Source of the DNA: Diplonema papillatum
Taxonomy: Eukaryota > Euglenozoa > Diplonemea > Diplonemida > Diplonemidae
NCBI GenBank assembly: GCA_030068145.1
Contig: JAPJBO010000246.1
Span: 62,001-126,000 of the forward strand
Reading direction: 5' to 3'
DNA length: 64,000 nt
This document shows positions 41,435 through 52,431 of the stretch, in pieces; within the stretch, counting starts at the first letter, position 1; each line of letters begins with the position of its first letter. The notes under the pieces were generated by a model. It had not been told where the DNA came from and ran no database searches. It worked only from the letters and a program-made list of their open reading frames with translations. Position numbers and translations under genes: made by a program.

Positions 41435-41935
41435 TCTCTCGTGCTTTCTTCCGGTAGGTACCCGTCTCTTTTCGTCAGACTGATTCGTTTCTTTCGCTTG
41501 TTTCTTTCTCCGTTTTCTGATTTTTTTTTTCTCTTTCTCTCTTCCTTCTCTTTGCAGTTTTCCCCTTCCTCTTCTTTTCCTTTCGCTCACTCTTCATGCG
41601 GGTTCTTCCCTTTTTCCCGGTCAATCTTTCCCCGGCACGTACACACGAAACATGCACGTACTCGGACTGCACTGTTGCATCCAGACGGCACTCCTCGTCG
41701 CAGCCAGTCCTCAAGCTGTGGGCCGCCGATGCCAAAAGACACCCTCCTACACGACACGCCACACACCTATTTAAGGGTCGTGAAAACGCAGTCAGCAAAT
41801 CTTGTGCTTGAGATGTCATGATGTTATGATGAGCATCGCGTCGTCCATGTGAACACCCAGCGCATCCGCTTTGGTTGGAAAGCAGCATGGTTGTCTGCAA
41901 GTTTGCAATCCGGGGGTGCGTGGACAAGCCAATAC

Positions 41936-42244
41936 CCGACCGGTCTGCAAAGCAAAGGCCGCTCCTGGTCCAGGAACGTAGCGGTCAACCACAGCTTGCA
42001 AAGCTTGAGTCGGAGGCAGCACAGTGCCACAACCCCGTCCGCTCTGCCCTGTGGCTGACCGTCTCGACGAGCTGGTGTTCAGCGCAAGTGCCAAGCCCCA
42101 AGGTGCGCCACGCCTTGATGCTTTAGTTTCGGAAGTCGGTAGCCACTTGACCCGGAGGCCCGTGGCTCTGCAGTACCGCCGAACACGTGAAGCTTGGCTC
42201 CCGTGTAGCAGGCTTTCCCTGGTACCTAGGTACCGACCGGTCTG
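41936..42244 (+). mobile_element. SINE-like element, family D, with 12-bp target-site duplication
   Basis: CCGACCGGTCTG flanks the unit at 41936-41947 and 42233-42244. The interior (GGTCCAGGAACGTAGCGGTC to GCAGGCTTTCCCTGGTACC) is shared with 46313-46642 at high identity. No ORF is shared and no convincing tRNA A/B box was seen. Confidence 0.85.
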
Positions 42245-42431
42245 GAAAAAGAAAAAAACGCCCATTCGGGATTCGTCGGATACACGAGAAGATAAGCAGT
42301 GCTCCGCAGTAGAACAGCAGCATTACGAAGCCAGCAACCAATATATTGAGTCCTCCATTCAAAACGAACGCCCTCGCAGGCAACTGACTGAGCGAGTTTC
42401 GCCGGAAACCCAGTAAGGGCAAGCATACAAA

Positions 42432-44081
42432 ATGCTCGCGAAGGCAGCCGCCTTCCTCGTGTGGACCTCCTGCGTCAGCGCGGGGCCGCCGCCGCCGCCG
42501 TTCGTGAGGATACCCGGCGTGGGAAACCTGGTCGGAGAGTACGTGCCCGTGGGGGCGACGTTGGTTGCCCAGTTTCTGGGCATCCCGTACGGCGCACCGC
42601 CGACGGGCGACCTGCGGTGGCAGGCGCCGGGGCCGGCGCGGCACTGGCTCGGGAACCGGACCGCGACCGCGTACGGGAGCACGTGCATGGGTTCCCTGTG
42701 CGGCAAGTCGTCTGAGGATTGCCTGTTTTTGAACGTTTTCCTGCCGGCCGGCGACTCGGCGCCGGGGAGCCTGCCTGTCGTGTTCTACATCCACGGAGGC
42801 GCTTACCAAGTGGGGTGTTCGAATATGATGGCCGGCGCGTCCCTCGCCGCACGGTCAGGGGAGAAGGGCCAGCCCGTGGTCGTGGTGACCGTGAACTACA
42901 GGCTGGGGATCTTCGGGTTCCTGGGCTCCGACCGGCTGCGCGCGGACGACGGGTCGACCGGGAACTTCGGGATCCAGGACCAGCGGCTGGCGATGGAGTG
43001 GGTCCGCGGGCACATCGAAGCGTTCGGCGGCGACAAGGACCGGGTGACCATCATAGGCGAATCGGCCGGGGCTGGGTCTGTGACGACGCATTTGGTCGCG
43101 CAGCGCAGCAGGGGGCTGTTCGCCAACGGCATCGCCGAGTCCGGGCTGGGGGCCATCTGGTCCGTGAAGCCGCTGCCAGAGGCGGAAGGGGTCTTCGCGA
43201 CAGTTCTCAGCGCCACCGGCTGCGCCGGCAGAGCCTGCCTGGTGGAGCAAAGTGCTACGGTGCTGTATCTCCGCACGGCTCTCATCGTCGTGCCGTTCGG
43301 TCGGTACATCACCTGGTCGCCCGTGGTCGACGGCGTCGAGCTCACGATGCACCCGTACAAGGCGTTCCAGCAGCCGGGGCAGCACGCGTCAAATACCCCG
43401 GTTCTCGCGGGAACGAATAGGGACGAGTACGCGTACTTCTTCGTGAAGGACAACCTGGCGCCTGCCAACGCAACCCAGGCGGACTTCAACAAGTCGGTGA
43501 TGAGCTTCGTGCCCGACCAGGGCGCCGAGGCGTACTTGGCGGAGGCGACCGCCGTGTACACCGCACCGAGCTACCCGTATCCGAATGACCTCCGGAACTA
43601 CTCGTTCTGGTGGTGGGCGTCGATGCGCGCCGTTAGCGACCACGAGTTCACGTGCGCGAGCCGGCGGACCCTTCGGGCCCTCAGCAAGGACAACCCGACG
43701 CTTTACTCCTACTTCCTGACGCACCCGTCGTCGACGTACATCGAGACCACGCCCTGCACGGGGCCGGGCGCATTCCTCGTCCCGCATACCGTGGACCTCC
43801 CGTACGTGTTCGATTGCGCCAACTTCCTGAGCAACGCGTGCGCTTTCACCAGCCAGCCGGAGCAGCAGCTTGCGACCGACGTGTCGGGGTACTGGGTCAG
43901 CTTTGCGACGAAGCCGGAACAGCTGGGCGCGCCGTGGGTGGCTTACGAAAGCGCGACGGACAAGCAAATCACCCTCGACGTCCCGGTGAAGGACGGAGGC
44001 GCAGGGTACGCCATCATCACCGACCTCAGAGACGCGGCTTGCGACTTCTGGGACCGCGTCGCCGCTGTCAACCTCGGGTGA
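42432..44081 (+). CDS. Secreted type-B carboxylesterase/lipase
   Basis: 549 aa, the usual length for the family, in a single exon. A signal peptide is visible at 1-17 (MLAKAAAFLVWTSCVSAG). Family marks in order: FLGIPYGAPP, EDCLFLNVFLP, oxyanion HGGAY, nucleophile elbow GESAGAG (Ser211), acidic residue in GTNRDE (Glu332) and VPHTVDLPYVFD (His452), so the Ser-Glu-His triad is complete. It hydrolyses carboxylic esters outside the cell or in the secretory path; the substrate is unknown. Paired cysteines (SEDC, TGCAGRAC) and N-glycosylation sites (NRT, NAT, NYS) fit secretion. The stop lies in GGGTGAGT, which also looks like a classical 5' splice site, so a further small exon cannot be excluded, though the protein already ends where the family does. 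The other introns here do not use GTGAGT, which argues against splicing. Confidence 0.93.
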   Translation: MLAKAAAFLVWTSCVSAGPPPPPFVRIPGVGNLVGEYVPVGATLVAQFLGIPYGAPPTGDLRWQAPGPARHWLGNRTATAYGSTCMGSLCGKSSEDCLFLNVFLPAGDSAPGSLPVVFYIHGGAYQVGCSNMMAGASLAARSGEKGQPVVVVTVNYRLGIFGFLGSDRLRADDGSTGNFGIQDQRLAMEWVRGHIEAFGGDKDRVTIIGESAGAGSVTTHLVAQRSRGLFANGIAESGLGAIWSVKPLPEAEGVFATVLSATGCAGRACLVEQSATVLYLRTALIVVPFGRYITWSPVVDGVELTMHPYKAFQQPGQHASNTPVLAGTNRDEYAYFFVKDNLAPANATQADFNKSVMSFVPDQGAEAYLAEATAVYTAPSYPYPNDLRNYSFWWWASMRAVSDHEFTCASRRTLRALSKDNPTLYSYFLTHPSSTYIETTPCTGPGAFLVPHTVDLPYVFDCANFLSNACAFTSQPEQQLATDVSGYWVSFATKPEQLGAPWVAYESATDKQITLDVPVKDGGAGYAIITDLRDAACDFWDRVAAVNLG

Positions 44082-45072
44082 GTATTTCCGTTGTCTTGCG
44101 GCGGCTGGTTTGATCCGACCGGTGGTGTTTAGCTGCGGTTCAATGGGTCTCATCGCTGCTGCTGGGCGCGGGTCGTTGTTGGGATGATCATTTTGCGATC
44201 GCCCTTGACTGGGATGCGGTGTAGCGGCGGACGGAGTCCTCCTCCAACGCACACTTTTACGAACCTTCCGTCCTAAACATGTCGAGCACACTCGTCAGCT
44301 GTTCTGTTCTCTCACGACCACTGTCATTTTGACTTGCCCACATGCCAAACAAAAAGCATTGGGAACTTTCAAGCACACGGACCACACGGATCAGCATGCA
44401 CTGCCAAACAAAAAGCAGTGCATTCAAGCGGCTCCGGAACTCGCGTTGGCACTGGCCAACCTGCTCCACGACACTTTCCGCAGCCATTCTGACGTGTGAA
44501 CAGTACCCAGTTGTCGTTTGTCGTATAAACCGCTTGATGGATGGAAATGTGGGAACCTCACGAAGATGATGGACAGTTTGGCTCGCTTCCACTTATCCTT
44601 TTCCGCAGTGGCACTGAGACAGGAGCCCATCGCAGCACAAAGTGTAGGACAAGGAAGAGGATACTATCTTTGCGAATTTAACGGTCTGCGCTCAGACCAG
44701 CTATTCCAAGCTGGATCATATACATTAGCCACCGCGCATAGGATGAGCACATCTGGTGTCACCCATCTTCGAAGCCCGCTGAGGGCATTTTTTTGCGCGT
44801 GCTACAACACTTTCGCGTTCGGACATGGTCTTTTCCCGAACATTCCGTCCTTTATTATAGCCTAGAACAGCTTGCCATCGGACAGCCTTCAGGCTACAGA
44901 AGGTCAAACCCGGTCATTAACGACAGCAGCAGCCATGGCTTTGTCCTCGTCGCGCGGAAAGCGGGCGAAAAAGCTGCGGCGCTCTTCTCAATAAATCGCA
45001 AACAACGTACCGGACGGAGTATCGTGTCCCGCCCTTTTTTCTCAATCGGGAGCGCATTGTTTGCTGCCTGTT

Positions 45073-45102
45073 GCGCAGCTTCGCGCCTCCGCGAAGCTGC
45101 GC
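45073..45102. repeat. Perfect 13-bp hairpin with 4-nt loop
   Basis: GCGCAGCTTCGCG, loop CCTC, then CGCGAAGCTGCGC. It is GC-rich inside an AT-richer spacer. Confidence 0.85.
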
Positions 45103-45315
45103 CGCCAACGTACGAATACAATCAAACATGTCTCCTCCCAATGCTAATTTCCCCCGTTTCGAGCAGGGTCCTCAACTGTTTGGTAGAACATTCTCCGGCC
45201 GTTTCTTCAACCTGCACCTATCCAGAGCAAATTTACCGGGACCTTCGGGACGTTTTTCGGGTACCCTGTAGGGTAGGTACTTTGGGGTTCATGTAGGATT
45301 TCCACAGAAGTTCTT

Positions 45316-45594
45316 TTACATAAGCGCCAGCTTGAAAGGAAATGCTCGACGATGCTGCCCGACAAAGAACAGAAGGGATCCAAAGTGCTGTAACTACCGA
45401 ACCACGTGTTGAACGGACGTGAGGTCATGCGGGTCAAATCACACAAACACAACAGGTCAAAAGTCCTGAGTGAGAAAACAACACACGGTGGTGTAAGCGA
45501 AGAACAAATCAGATTGTGTTTGTATTGTATTTGCCCCTTACCTCTATATTTCCCCCCTTCCATTCGGAGTCGAAGCAGCTATGTCGAGTATCTC
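45316..45594 (+). repeat. Dispersed element family B, copy B2 (full length)
   Basis: The left end TTACATAAGCGCCAGCTTGA is related to family A. The interior is unlike A. The right end CGAAGCAGCTATGTCGAGTA then TCTCC is again related to the A right end. Confidence 0.9.
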
Positions 45595-46043
45595 CAGTCC
45601 TCGTGACTCAGCAGCGCGCCTGCCTGTAACGTGGAGAGCCGTTTAAGATCGAAGATCTTCACTCTCGTCTGCCCCTGTTTTCAAGCCCAGTGTCTTGAGG
45701 CGTCGCCAAGTTTCGTGGCGAACACACCAGAATTTCTGCGTGGTCTTTTCTACGTTTGTTTTTGCATCATCAGCTTTTGCAGCAAGAACGAAGCAGCAAA
45801 TGGGTGCGAGGAGAGTACCATTTAGTGGTCGCGGAACAAGCCTAAATAAACGTGCAGCTTCCTGACTCCTTGGAACAGCAGCGCAGTCCCACCCCAAGAT
45901 TTGCCAAGATATTTTTTGTAGCACGCGAAACCTACCACTAGAGGACTAGAAGACGTTCAAGAGAAGCCTGCCAACTAGACACGTGCCCAAATCTAGGAGC
46001 ACCCCTGCAGCAATATCCCAGCCTTAGCTGCACACGGGCAAGT

Positions 46044-46171
46044 CCAGCCTCAGAAGCTGGAGTTGAAGAGGATGTGTCTCGAGGCACACTCGAAAAGCGG
46101 TGTGCCACAACAGAAACGCGTGTGCACCCGCTTTTTAAACTCCAGCTTTTAACTCGAGCTTCTGGGGCTGG
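46044..46171. repeat. Foldback element family G, copy G2
   Basis: CCAGCCTCAGAAGCTGGAGT faces ACTCCAGCTTTTAACTCGAG and CTTCTGGGGCTGG. The interior carries CTCGAAAAGCGGTGTGCCAC and GTGCACCCGCTTTTTAAACT, an inverted match to itself and to G1. Confidence 0.75.
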
Positions 46172-46312
46172 AAGGTATTGCAATGGCGAGGGTGGACTTC
46201 ACCGTGGGGAAAGGAGCCGGTATGTTTGCAATCGCGAGGCTCGACCCCATGGTAGTTGTAACCTTTGCTGGCGAAAAAGGTGTAGGTTTGTCACCCGATT
46301 ATCACACCTGAC

Positions 46313-46642
46313 AAGCGCAGAAAAGGCAGAAAGAAGAAGAAGAAGAAGAAAAAGGCCGCTTTTGGTCCAGGAACGTGACGGTCAACCACAGCTTGCAAAG
46401 CTTGAGTAGGAGGCAGCGCAGTGCCACAACCCCGTCCGCTCTGCCCTGCGGCCGACCGTCTCGACAAGCTTGTGTTCAGCGCAAGCGCCAAGCCCCAAGG
46501 TGCGCCAAGCCTTGATGCTTTAGTTTGGGAAATCGGTAGCCACTTGACCCGTAGGCCCGTGGCTCTGCAGTACCGCCGAACACGTGAAGCTTGGCTCCCG
46601 TGTAGCAGGCTTTCCCTGGTACCCAGAAGCGCAGAAAAGGCA
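46313..46642 (+). mobile_element. SINE-like element, family D, with 16-bp target-site duplication
   Basis: AAGCGCAGAAAAGGCA flanks the unit at 46313-46328 and 46627-46642. A GAA-rich stretch and AAAGGCCGC open it; the body matches 41936-42244. Read on the minus strand the unit ends in a TTC-rich tail, as expected for a retroposed element. Confidence 0.9.
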
Positions 46643-46820
46643 AAACAACAGGGGGAGGGGGAAAGCCAATCAACCGGCACACGCACCCAAACCGCAACAA
46701 AAAAAAAAAACGGAGCGCCTGCCTTTTTTCTTCCTGACCGGGTCGACCGTGGTGGAGGCGGGGTAGTGGTGGAAGGTCGCCCGCCCTGTCGGAAAGGCGG
46801 CCGCCCATCGACCTCACAAC

Positions 46821-49800
46821 ATGATCATCCAGCTCCTGGCGGATGCGGGAATTCTCAGCGGCGGCAAGAACAAGATCGTCGTCTCAGTTGACCACACGAA
46901 GCCGTTGGCGCAGGCGATCCCGAAGTATACCGCTCACCTTTTTCTTTTTGTTGGAAGGTGTCATGGGGGGGCCTTCACGTGGCGACACTGTTGACCGCAC
47001 CTTAATTGAGTCGCGGTCGCCGATCCCCCAACCGCCAGCATCATGTACTTGATGCGACGCGGAACAAGTGCTGACAGCACCGCCCGGCGAATAGAGGGCC
47101 ACAAAAGTGGCAAATCGACCAGTCGGGGGGTGCTTAGCAGCCAATGACCTGATGGCTGAGTGCCCACCTAAGCAGGGCTGCATCCTCGTGTTGTAGCCGT
47201 GTTGTGTACAAGGGGGCCTGGTCAACCTCCTCATCACTATAGGGCACAAACCTTTCTCGACAGTGATTGGACAGTCGGGATGCCGGGGGCGGGTCTCCAT
47301 GAAGAAGAGAAAAGTAAAGCAAGACCTGCCCCCTGCGCCTGCTGTCTCCGGCTGCTTCGGCAGACGACACATACTACTACTACTACTACTACTACTGGAA
47401 GGTGTCCTCCTGAAGTGCAAATCCTACAACAAGTGCTCCGTCCGCCACCGTGCCTGCAACTTCTCCAGCTGCGGCGTCTTGTGTTTTCTCCTATTCTCCG
47501 ATTTCCTCTGCCACAGCTCGTTTCGTGAAGCTGACGGCTACCATTCAGTTGCCGCTGGCTTAGGAGGCACCGGCTTTTTGAATATTGGCCTCGGGGCCGG
47601 GGCAGGTACATTATTAGGTTGCAGGCTCTCTGGATGGCAACGGTCCGCAGGTACGTCCGACGCGTCACTGCTGCTGTGTGCGCTCGGATTGGCGCCGCTC
47701 AAGCGGCCACCTTATGTCACTCGTTTGTTTGTAAAGATTGCTCCGTTCTTCTCCCTGACTTGTTCCCGGATTAGGATGACCCATACTACTACTACAACTA
47801 CACTTGGAAGGTGTCATGGGCCTTCACGAGGCGACACTGTGGACCGCGCCTTAATTGAGCTGCGGTCGCCGATCCCCCAGCCGCCAGCATCATGTACTTG
47901 ACGCGACGCGGAACGAAGTGCTGACAGTACAGCCCGGCGAATAGAGGGCCACAAGAGTGGCAACGTGACCGGTCGGGGGGTGCAGTGCTTAGCAACCAAT
48001 GGCCTGTGATGGCTGAGTGCACGCGTGGGTAAGCGTGAACTGAAGAAACGGCGAATACGAGTATTATTAGTGCTAGTATCGTAAGCTGCTAATAGAAGCA
48101 TTGAATTGAAGCTGAACAGATGCAGGCATAGCTTGCGTTGGTGGTCGATGGACATCGGCCTCCGTCTTACTGAGCACGAGCGCCGTTATACCCTGATTAT
48201 TGTTCCACTCTGTGTGTAAACGCCAGAATACTCTTACCGAGAGCTGCAGCAACTATCCTCTCCCTCCACCCCACAGTCTTCTAAGCAAACTGAAGCTGAC
48301 GAAGAAGGAGAGCTTCACCCTGTACTTCACGACGGCATCCGTCTCACTGGAGCACGGGCTCTGCTATGGAGACATCGACTATTCGGAGGCCACCGCAACC
48401 AGTAGCACCGGCGGGCTCACGACCAGTTCGGATGGGTTCAGCGCCCTGGCGAAGAAGGCAGGCCTGCGGTGCCGCCCTACGGTACAAGCCCTAGCGGTCG
48501 CGAGAGGGCAGCAAGGCAAGGACAAGGTGGCGCCTCTGCCCATCGCGGTCGACTGGAACTCGTCGCCTGTCCAGCTCGGGTTGAAGCAGCAAGGGTGCTA
48601 CCTCTGGATCAAGCGCGCCACCAAGGAGCAAGAAGCCGACCCCGACGCGGAGGCCCTCTACGACGAAGAAACCGCGCAGCTGCTCGACGAGCTGACAAAA
48701 TTCTCGCTCAAGCTGCCGTTCGAGTACCTGGCCGCGGCGAAGAGCGGCGGGACCCCCTGCGCCTTCTTCGCCGCAAAGGACGTCCCCGTGGGACAGGTCA
48801 TCTGGCGCGAGGGCTTCCAGATCTTCGAGTCGTACCCGGCGAAGCTCGTCGACGCCGTCGCGGGGTCGACGATGCTCTCGCTGAACCTGCCGTACGACAA
48901 AGACTTCCGAACCGCCACCCAAAACCCGTCGTTTTCCGACGAAGAGTGGTCGAAGGCGCTGTCCCAGGCAACGCTGAACGGCCTCACCATCGGAGACGAC
49001 CTGGGGTTCGCCCCGTGGCTGAGCGTGTTTTCGCGGTGCTGCTGGCCGAACGCGATGTTTTACCTGTCGTCGGACCGGCGCAGCGTCGAAATCGTGGCCA
49101 TCCAGCCCATCGCGCAAGGGGACGAAGTGTACCTGCCGTGGGACTGCATCGTCGACCAGTTCTGGCTGCCCGCAGACCGGCGGCAGGAGTTCGTCGTCAA
49201 GAAGTTCGGCCACCCGTGCTCCTGCGGCAGGTGCCTCCGGCCTGCAGAGCAGGACAAGGCGTTGACGGCGACGTTTTACAACCCCCCGCCCTCATCGGAC
49301 ACGAGCCAGAAGTTGGCGTTCCAGGTCATGATCGAGGAGTACACCGCGGCAATAGAGTCGGTTGACAGGCAGCAGATGGTGACGTTCGTGCTGAAGTACG
49401 ACCGGGACTTCGACGACGTCACAGTGCCCAAGCCGTCGTTGCAGCTCCACCCCCACCACTGGCGGTTGGGGAGCATGCGGGCGCGGGTGCTGTCGTGGCA
49501 CCGGAGTTCGGTCAGGAAGCGGGCGGACAAACATTTGCCGACCATCCTCCTCGAGCAGCTCGAGATGGAAAGCTCCGTGATGCCCACCTTCTGGCCCCCC
49601 CGGCTGAAGCACTACCGGCAGTGGAAGGACCTGCTCCTGCAGCAGTCGCAGCAGGTCACAGCCCTCCTCCGCCGCATGGCCAGCGACCGCAAGGCGTCGA
49701 TCACGTGGGCATCCCTCGCGCAGCTTGATGCCCTCGAACGGCACTGGAACCAGATGAAGTCCGCGGAGACTGTGCCCGTGCCTGTCATCCCACTTCCCCA

Positions 49801-49828
49801 AGAAGACGCGCCGAGAGGCGGTGGTTAG
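46821..49828 (+). CDS. SET-domain protein with degenerate NHSC motif and ubiquitin-like N-terminus
   Basis: Exons 46821-46924 and 48277-49828 (TAG); intron phase 2; 551 aa. Exon 1 was chosen because its frame joins in phase and completes a beta-grasp-like segment (NKIVVSVDHTKPLAQAIPN then LLSKLKLTKKESFTLYF, residues 16-55). Residues about 179-355 form a SET-like region: CAFFAAKDVPVGQVIWREGF, LGFAPWLSVFSRCCWPNAMF, VEIVAIQPIAQGDEVYLPWD, then a cysteine-rich GHPCSCGRC post-SET as in SMYD or plant-type SET proteins. Where active enzymes read NHSC..PN this one has SRCCWPNA, so methyltransferase activity is doubtful; the fold assignment is stronger than the activity. The C-terminal 200 residues are unrecognised. 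The 3' end is copied twice downstream. Confidence 0.72.
46925..48276 (+). other. Intron of the SET gene, with a 215-bp direct repeat
   Basis: It starts GTATAC and ends CACAG. Blocks 46951-47165 and 47803-48021 are diverged direct repeats (GGAAGGTGTCATGGG, CTTAATTGAG, CAGCATCATGTACTTGA, CCCGGCGAATAGAGGGCCAC). Each is preceded by a short TAC-type microsatellite or pyrimidine run. Confidence 0.75.
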
Positions 49829-49932
49829 GCTTTCGTCGAACACCGACTCATGATTGAGTTCTCGGTGGCTCAGCTGCGGTTCGTCGTGCCGCCTGGCGGC
49901 TAAACCTTTGTCGAACCTGTTTACGGTGACCG

Positions 49933-50150
49933 CCTTTCTAGCCCTCGGCAGTCCTCCTCCTGCAGCAGTCGCAGCAGGCTGTTCTCCTCTGCCGCATGGC
50001 CAGCGACCGCAAGGCGTCGATCACGTGGGCATCCCTCGCGCAGCTTGATGCCCTCGAACGGCACTGGAACCAGATGAAGTCCGCGGAGACTGTGCCCGTG
50101 CCTGTGATCCCACTTCCCCAAGAAGACGCGCCAAGAGGCGGTGGTTAGGC
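49933..50150 (+). pseudogene. Tandem copy of the SET gene 3' end, copy 1
   Basis: It repeats 49625-49835 nearly perfectly from CTCCTGCAGCAGTCGCAGCA through the stop codon (GGCGGTGGTTAG) and into the 3' flank. It is joined head-to-tail to the gene with no promoter or start. Confidence 0.93.
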
Positions 50151-50224
50151 CTTCGCCGATCAACGACTCATGTTTAAGTTCTTGATCGTCGTACGGCCCG
50201 GCGGCTAAACGGTTGTCCAACCCT

Positions 50225-50330
50225 TCTACGATGACCGCCTTTCTGGCCCTCGGCAGTGCAAAGACTCCCCCCTGCTCCTGCAGCAGTCGCAGCAGGTCAC
50301 AGCCTTCCCTCACCGCGCACGAACAGCAGC
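50225..50330 (+). pseudogene. Tandem copy of the SET gene 3' end, copy 2 (fragment)
   Basis: The flank GACCGCCTTTCTGGCCCTCG repeats 49929-49948; CTGCTCCTGCAGCAGTCGCA and GCAGGTCACAGCC repeat 49631-49662. It is shorter than copy 1 and then diverges. Confidence 0.8.
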
Positions 50331-50472
50331 TTGAAACCCCAGACTCGCACCGCTGTCCGTGATGATGTGTGGTCCGCTGTCTGTGTGCCGTGGCGTGAAG
50401 GACCGAGAGTGCACGCGTTCGAAGCGCTCGAAGAACAGGTTTCTTGCAAAGGATACCCACGGTACATGCTAC

Positions 50473-50772
50473 CTTGACGGCACTTGCACTTTACAGAACT
50501 CAATGCTACGTGTGTGTATGCGTACACCACCGTTAGCAGAACTGCGCCACCGACCCGGAAACAGCCAAAACGGCCCGGAAAGTCCGCGCCGCGAAAGCGA
50601 GCGGGGATAGATCTTGGCTTGGAAATGACCAGTTTGACATCCTCATCATCGTTGACTCTCCCGACGGACGACGTCATAAAGTAACACCAGCCCGTGACCA
50701 GTGCTCGCCTGCCTTGATGGCACTTGCACTTTACAGAACTCAATGCTACGTGTGTGTATGCGTACACTACAC
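50473..50772 (+). repeat. Pair of about 60-bp direct repeats
   Basis: GGCACTTGCACTTTACAGAA then CTCAATGCTACGTGTGTGTA occurs at about 50474-50533 and 50713-50772, separated by 180 bp of unrelated sequence. Confidence 0.9.
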
Positions 50773-51525
50773 CGTCGGAAGTACTGCGTAGTGTAGGTGT
50801 GTACCACCACGGATACCACCTCCTAACTGCTACAGCAGGATGGATATGCAGACGGGCCACACAGCCCCTGTACCACCGTTCGTAGAGCACAGGTCTTGAT
50901 GCAAGAGGTTCATCCTAGCCTTCTGAAAACCAGCAGTACGCTGCAGCAAACGGGGCCGCCGTGCAGCCCAACGACGAGCATTTGAAACAACACGTCGAAA
51001 GCACCGGGGCGGCATCAGTACTCTTTTTGATAGGGCCACTCGCCCGCAATTCGCCAATCACACAACTTAGTCGTCCCCATGCCGAATGTGATCTTCGTCG
51101 GCCCATGTTCGAAATTCTTCCCCACGGCGACCGCAAACCAAAAAAAAAAAAAAAAAAAAAAAACGGCCGCTTTTACGTCCTGTGTTCTGTTCCTGTCTGT
51201 TGGAGGAGAGAAGCGTCAGTCGTTCACTGTTGTGCGCCCCTCCCCAGCCTGCTGCCCCCCGACGCAATTGCCCAGTTATTGACCAAATCTGTTCTTTTTT
51301 TTTATACGTGCTTCTTTTTTTTTTTTTTTGTTTTTTTTTGAATATAAGCACCTGCTGCGGAGTAAGGTTTAGTGATTCCGGCAAAGGCTTTGGCAGACTC
51401 TTAACCAATGCAACAACCCTCGCGCAAACTGCGAAGAACATACGAACGTGCGATAAGCGCGGGAACATACGATACGGGGTGGACGACCCCGTTCGACCCC
51501 CAAACTGTCCCAAGGCTATCTTTTT

Positions 51526-51716
51526 TTGTATAAACACCTGCTTTGTAGGAAATACTGGAGGAGGCTGCCGCGGTACTCATTACGCATGCCTATGACTCCC
51601 CAATATCGCAACAATATTCCAATAGCAAAGGAGGTATTTGTGCTGTAGCCCACACGAAACCACTTTGTAGTTGTATTGTTTCGAAGTAGGCACAAGGCAG
51701 CCCCTCGAGTACTTTT
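51526..51716 (+). repeat. Dispersed element family A, copy A7 (internally deleted)
   Basis: TTGTATAAACACCTGCTTTG left end, CTGTAGCCCACACGAAACCA, and GGCAGCCCCTCGAGTACTTT right end; the GTGGCGGGCGTAAGCG section is missing and about 40 bp of other DNA sits in the left half. Confidence 0.88.
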
Positions 51717-51974
51717 CGATGATGTTAACATCCGGCGATCCGAAAAGAAAATGCAACGTGAGAAGCGAGCCAATCGCAAGTCTGGATGTTTCTGAATGTC
51801 CGAAGTTGCGAGTGACCACACACTGACGCATGCAGAACCTTCCGGCTTCCTATCTTGAAGAGGATGGGAACCCTTCTCCTCCTTCAATAAGGAATGCCAG
51901 GCATCAGATTGTGCACGGTACTCCATATCCGGGCAGAGACAGTAAACAACGAAACAGCCCGTACATGGTGGAGT

Positions 51975-52072
51975 CCGGCCTCAGAAGCTGGACCATGAAG
52001 AGGGCGCCCCGAGCCACATCCGAAAAACAGGTGCGACACCCGGTACTTTAAATCCAGCTTTGAAGGCTGGGC
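51975..52072. repeat. Foldback element family G, copy G3 (short)
   Basis: CCGGCCTCAGAAGCTGGACC faces TTTAAATCCAGCTTTGAAGG then CTGGGCC. The interior CCGAAAAACAGGTGCGACAC is a reduced G core. Confidence 0.65.
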
Positions 52073-52431
52073 CTCACCGTGTACGGAGATGAAACGCGCC
52101 CATCACCACGTGCGAGCGCCCAGCTAAAACAACCCCCCCCAGCAGTTTCGGTTCTTTTCACAACGAACACGCAAAGAGCACAAAACATATACGTGTTCTT
52201 GACTATCAGAGAACGTGTTTCCACCTTTGAGTCCTCGTTGTACGGAGCGGTCTTTTCGGCAGCTCAAGTAGGGGGTTGCGGGCCATTCAAGTGGCACGCC
52301 ACGTATTTTGCTTGCGAACACACAACAAAACTAATTCGCGACGGAGTGCACCGCAGGTGAGTCAGCCCACCTCATTCGTGTTTGACGGATGGTTCGGTTA
52401 AAATGCACCGCGCCAGACGCCGGTAGACTGT

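Larger units (their letters stand above)
44082..46820. other. Spacer between esterase and SET gene
   Basis: No gene is supported. It has a perfect hairpin (45073-45102), element B2, foldback G2 and a SINE-like copy; 44082-45070 and 45600-46040 show nothing recognisable. Confidence 0.7.

Noticed and set aside
44069..44090. Esterase continuing through a GTGAGT donor after NLG
   Set aside because: The family ends at this point, and GTGAGT is unlike the ten other donors here; kept as a possibility only.
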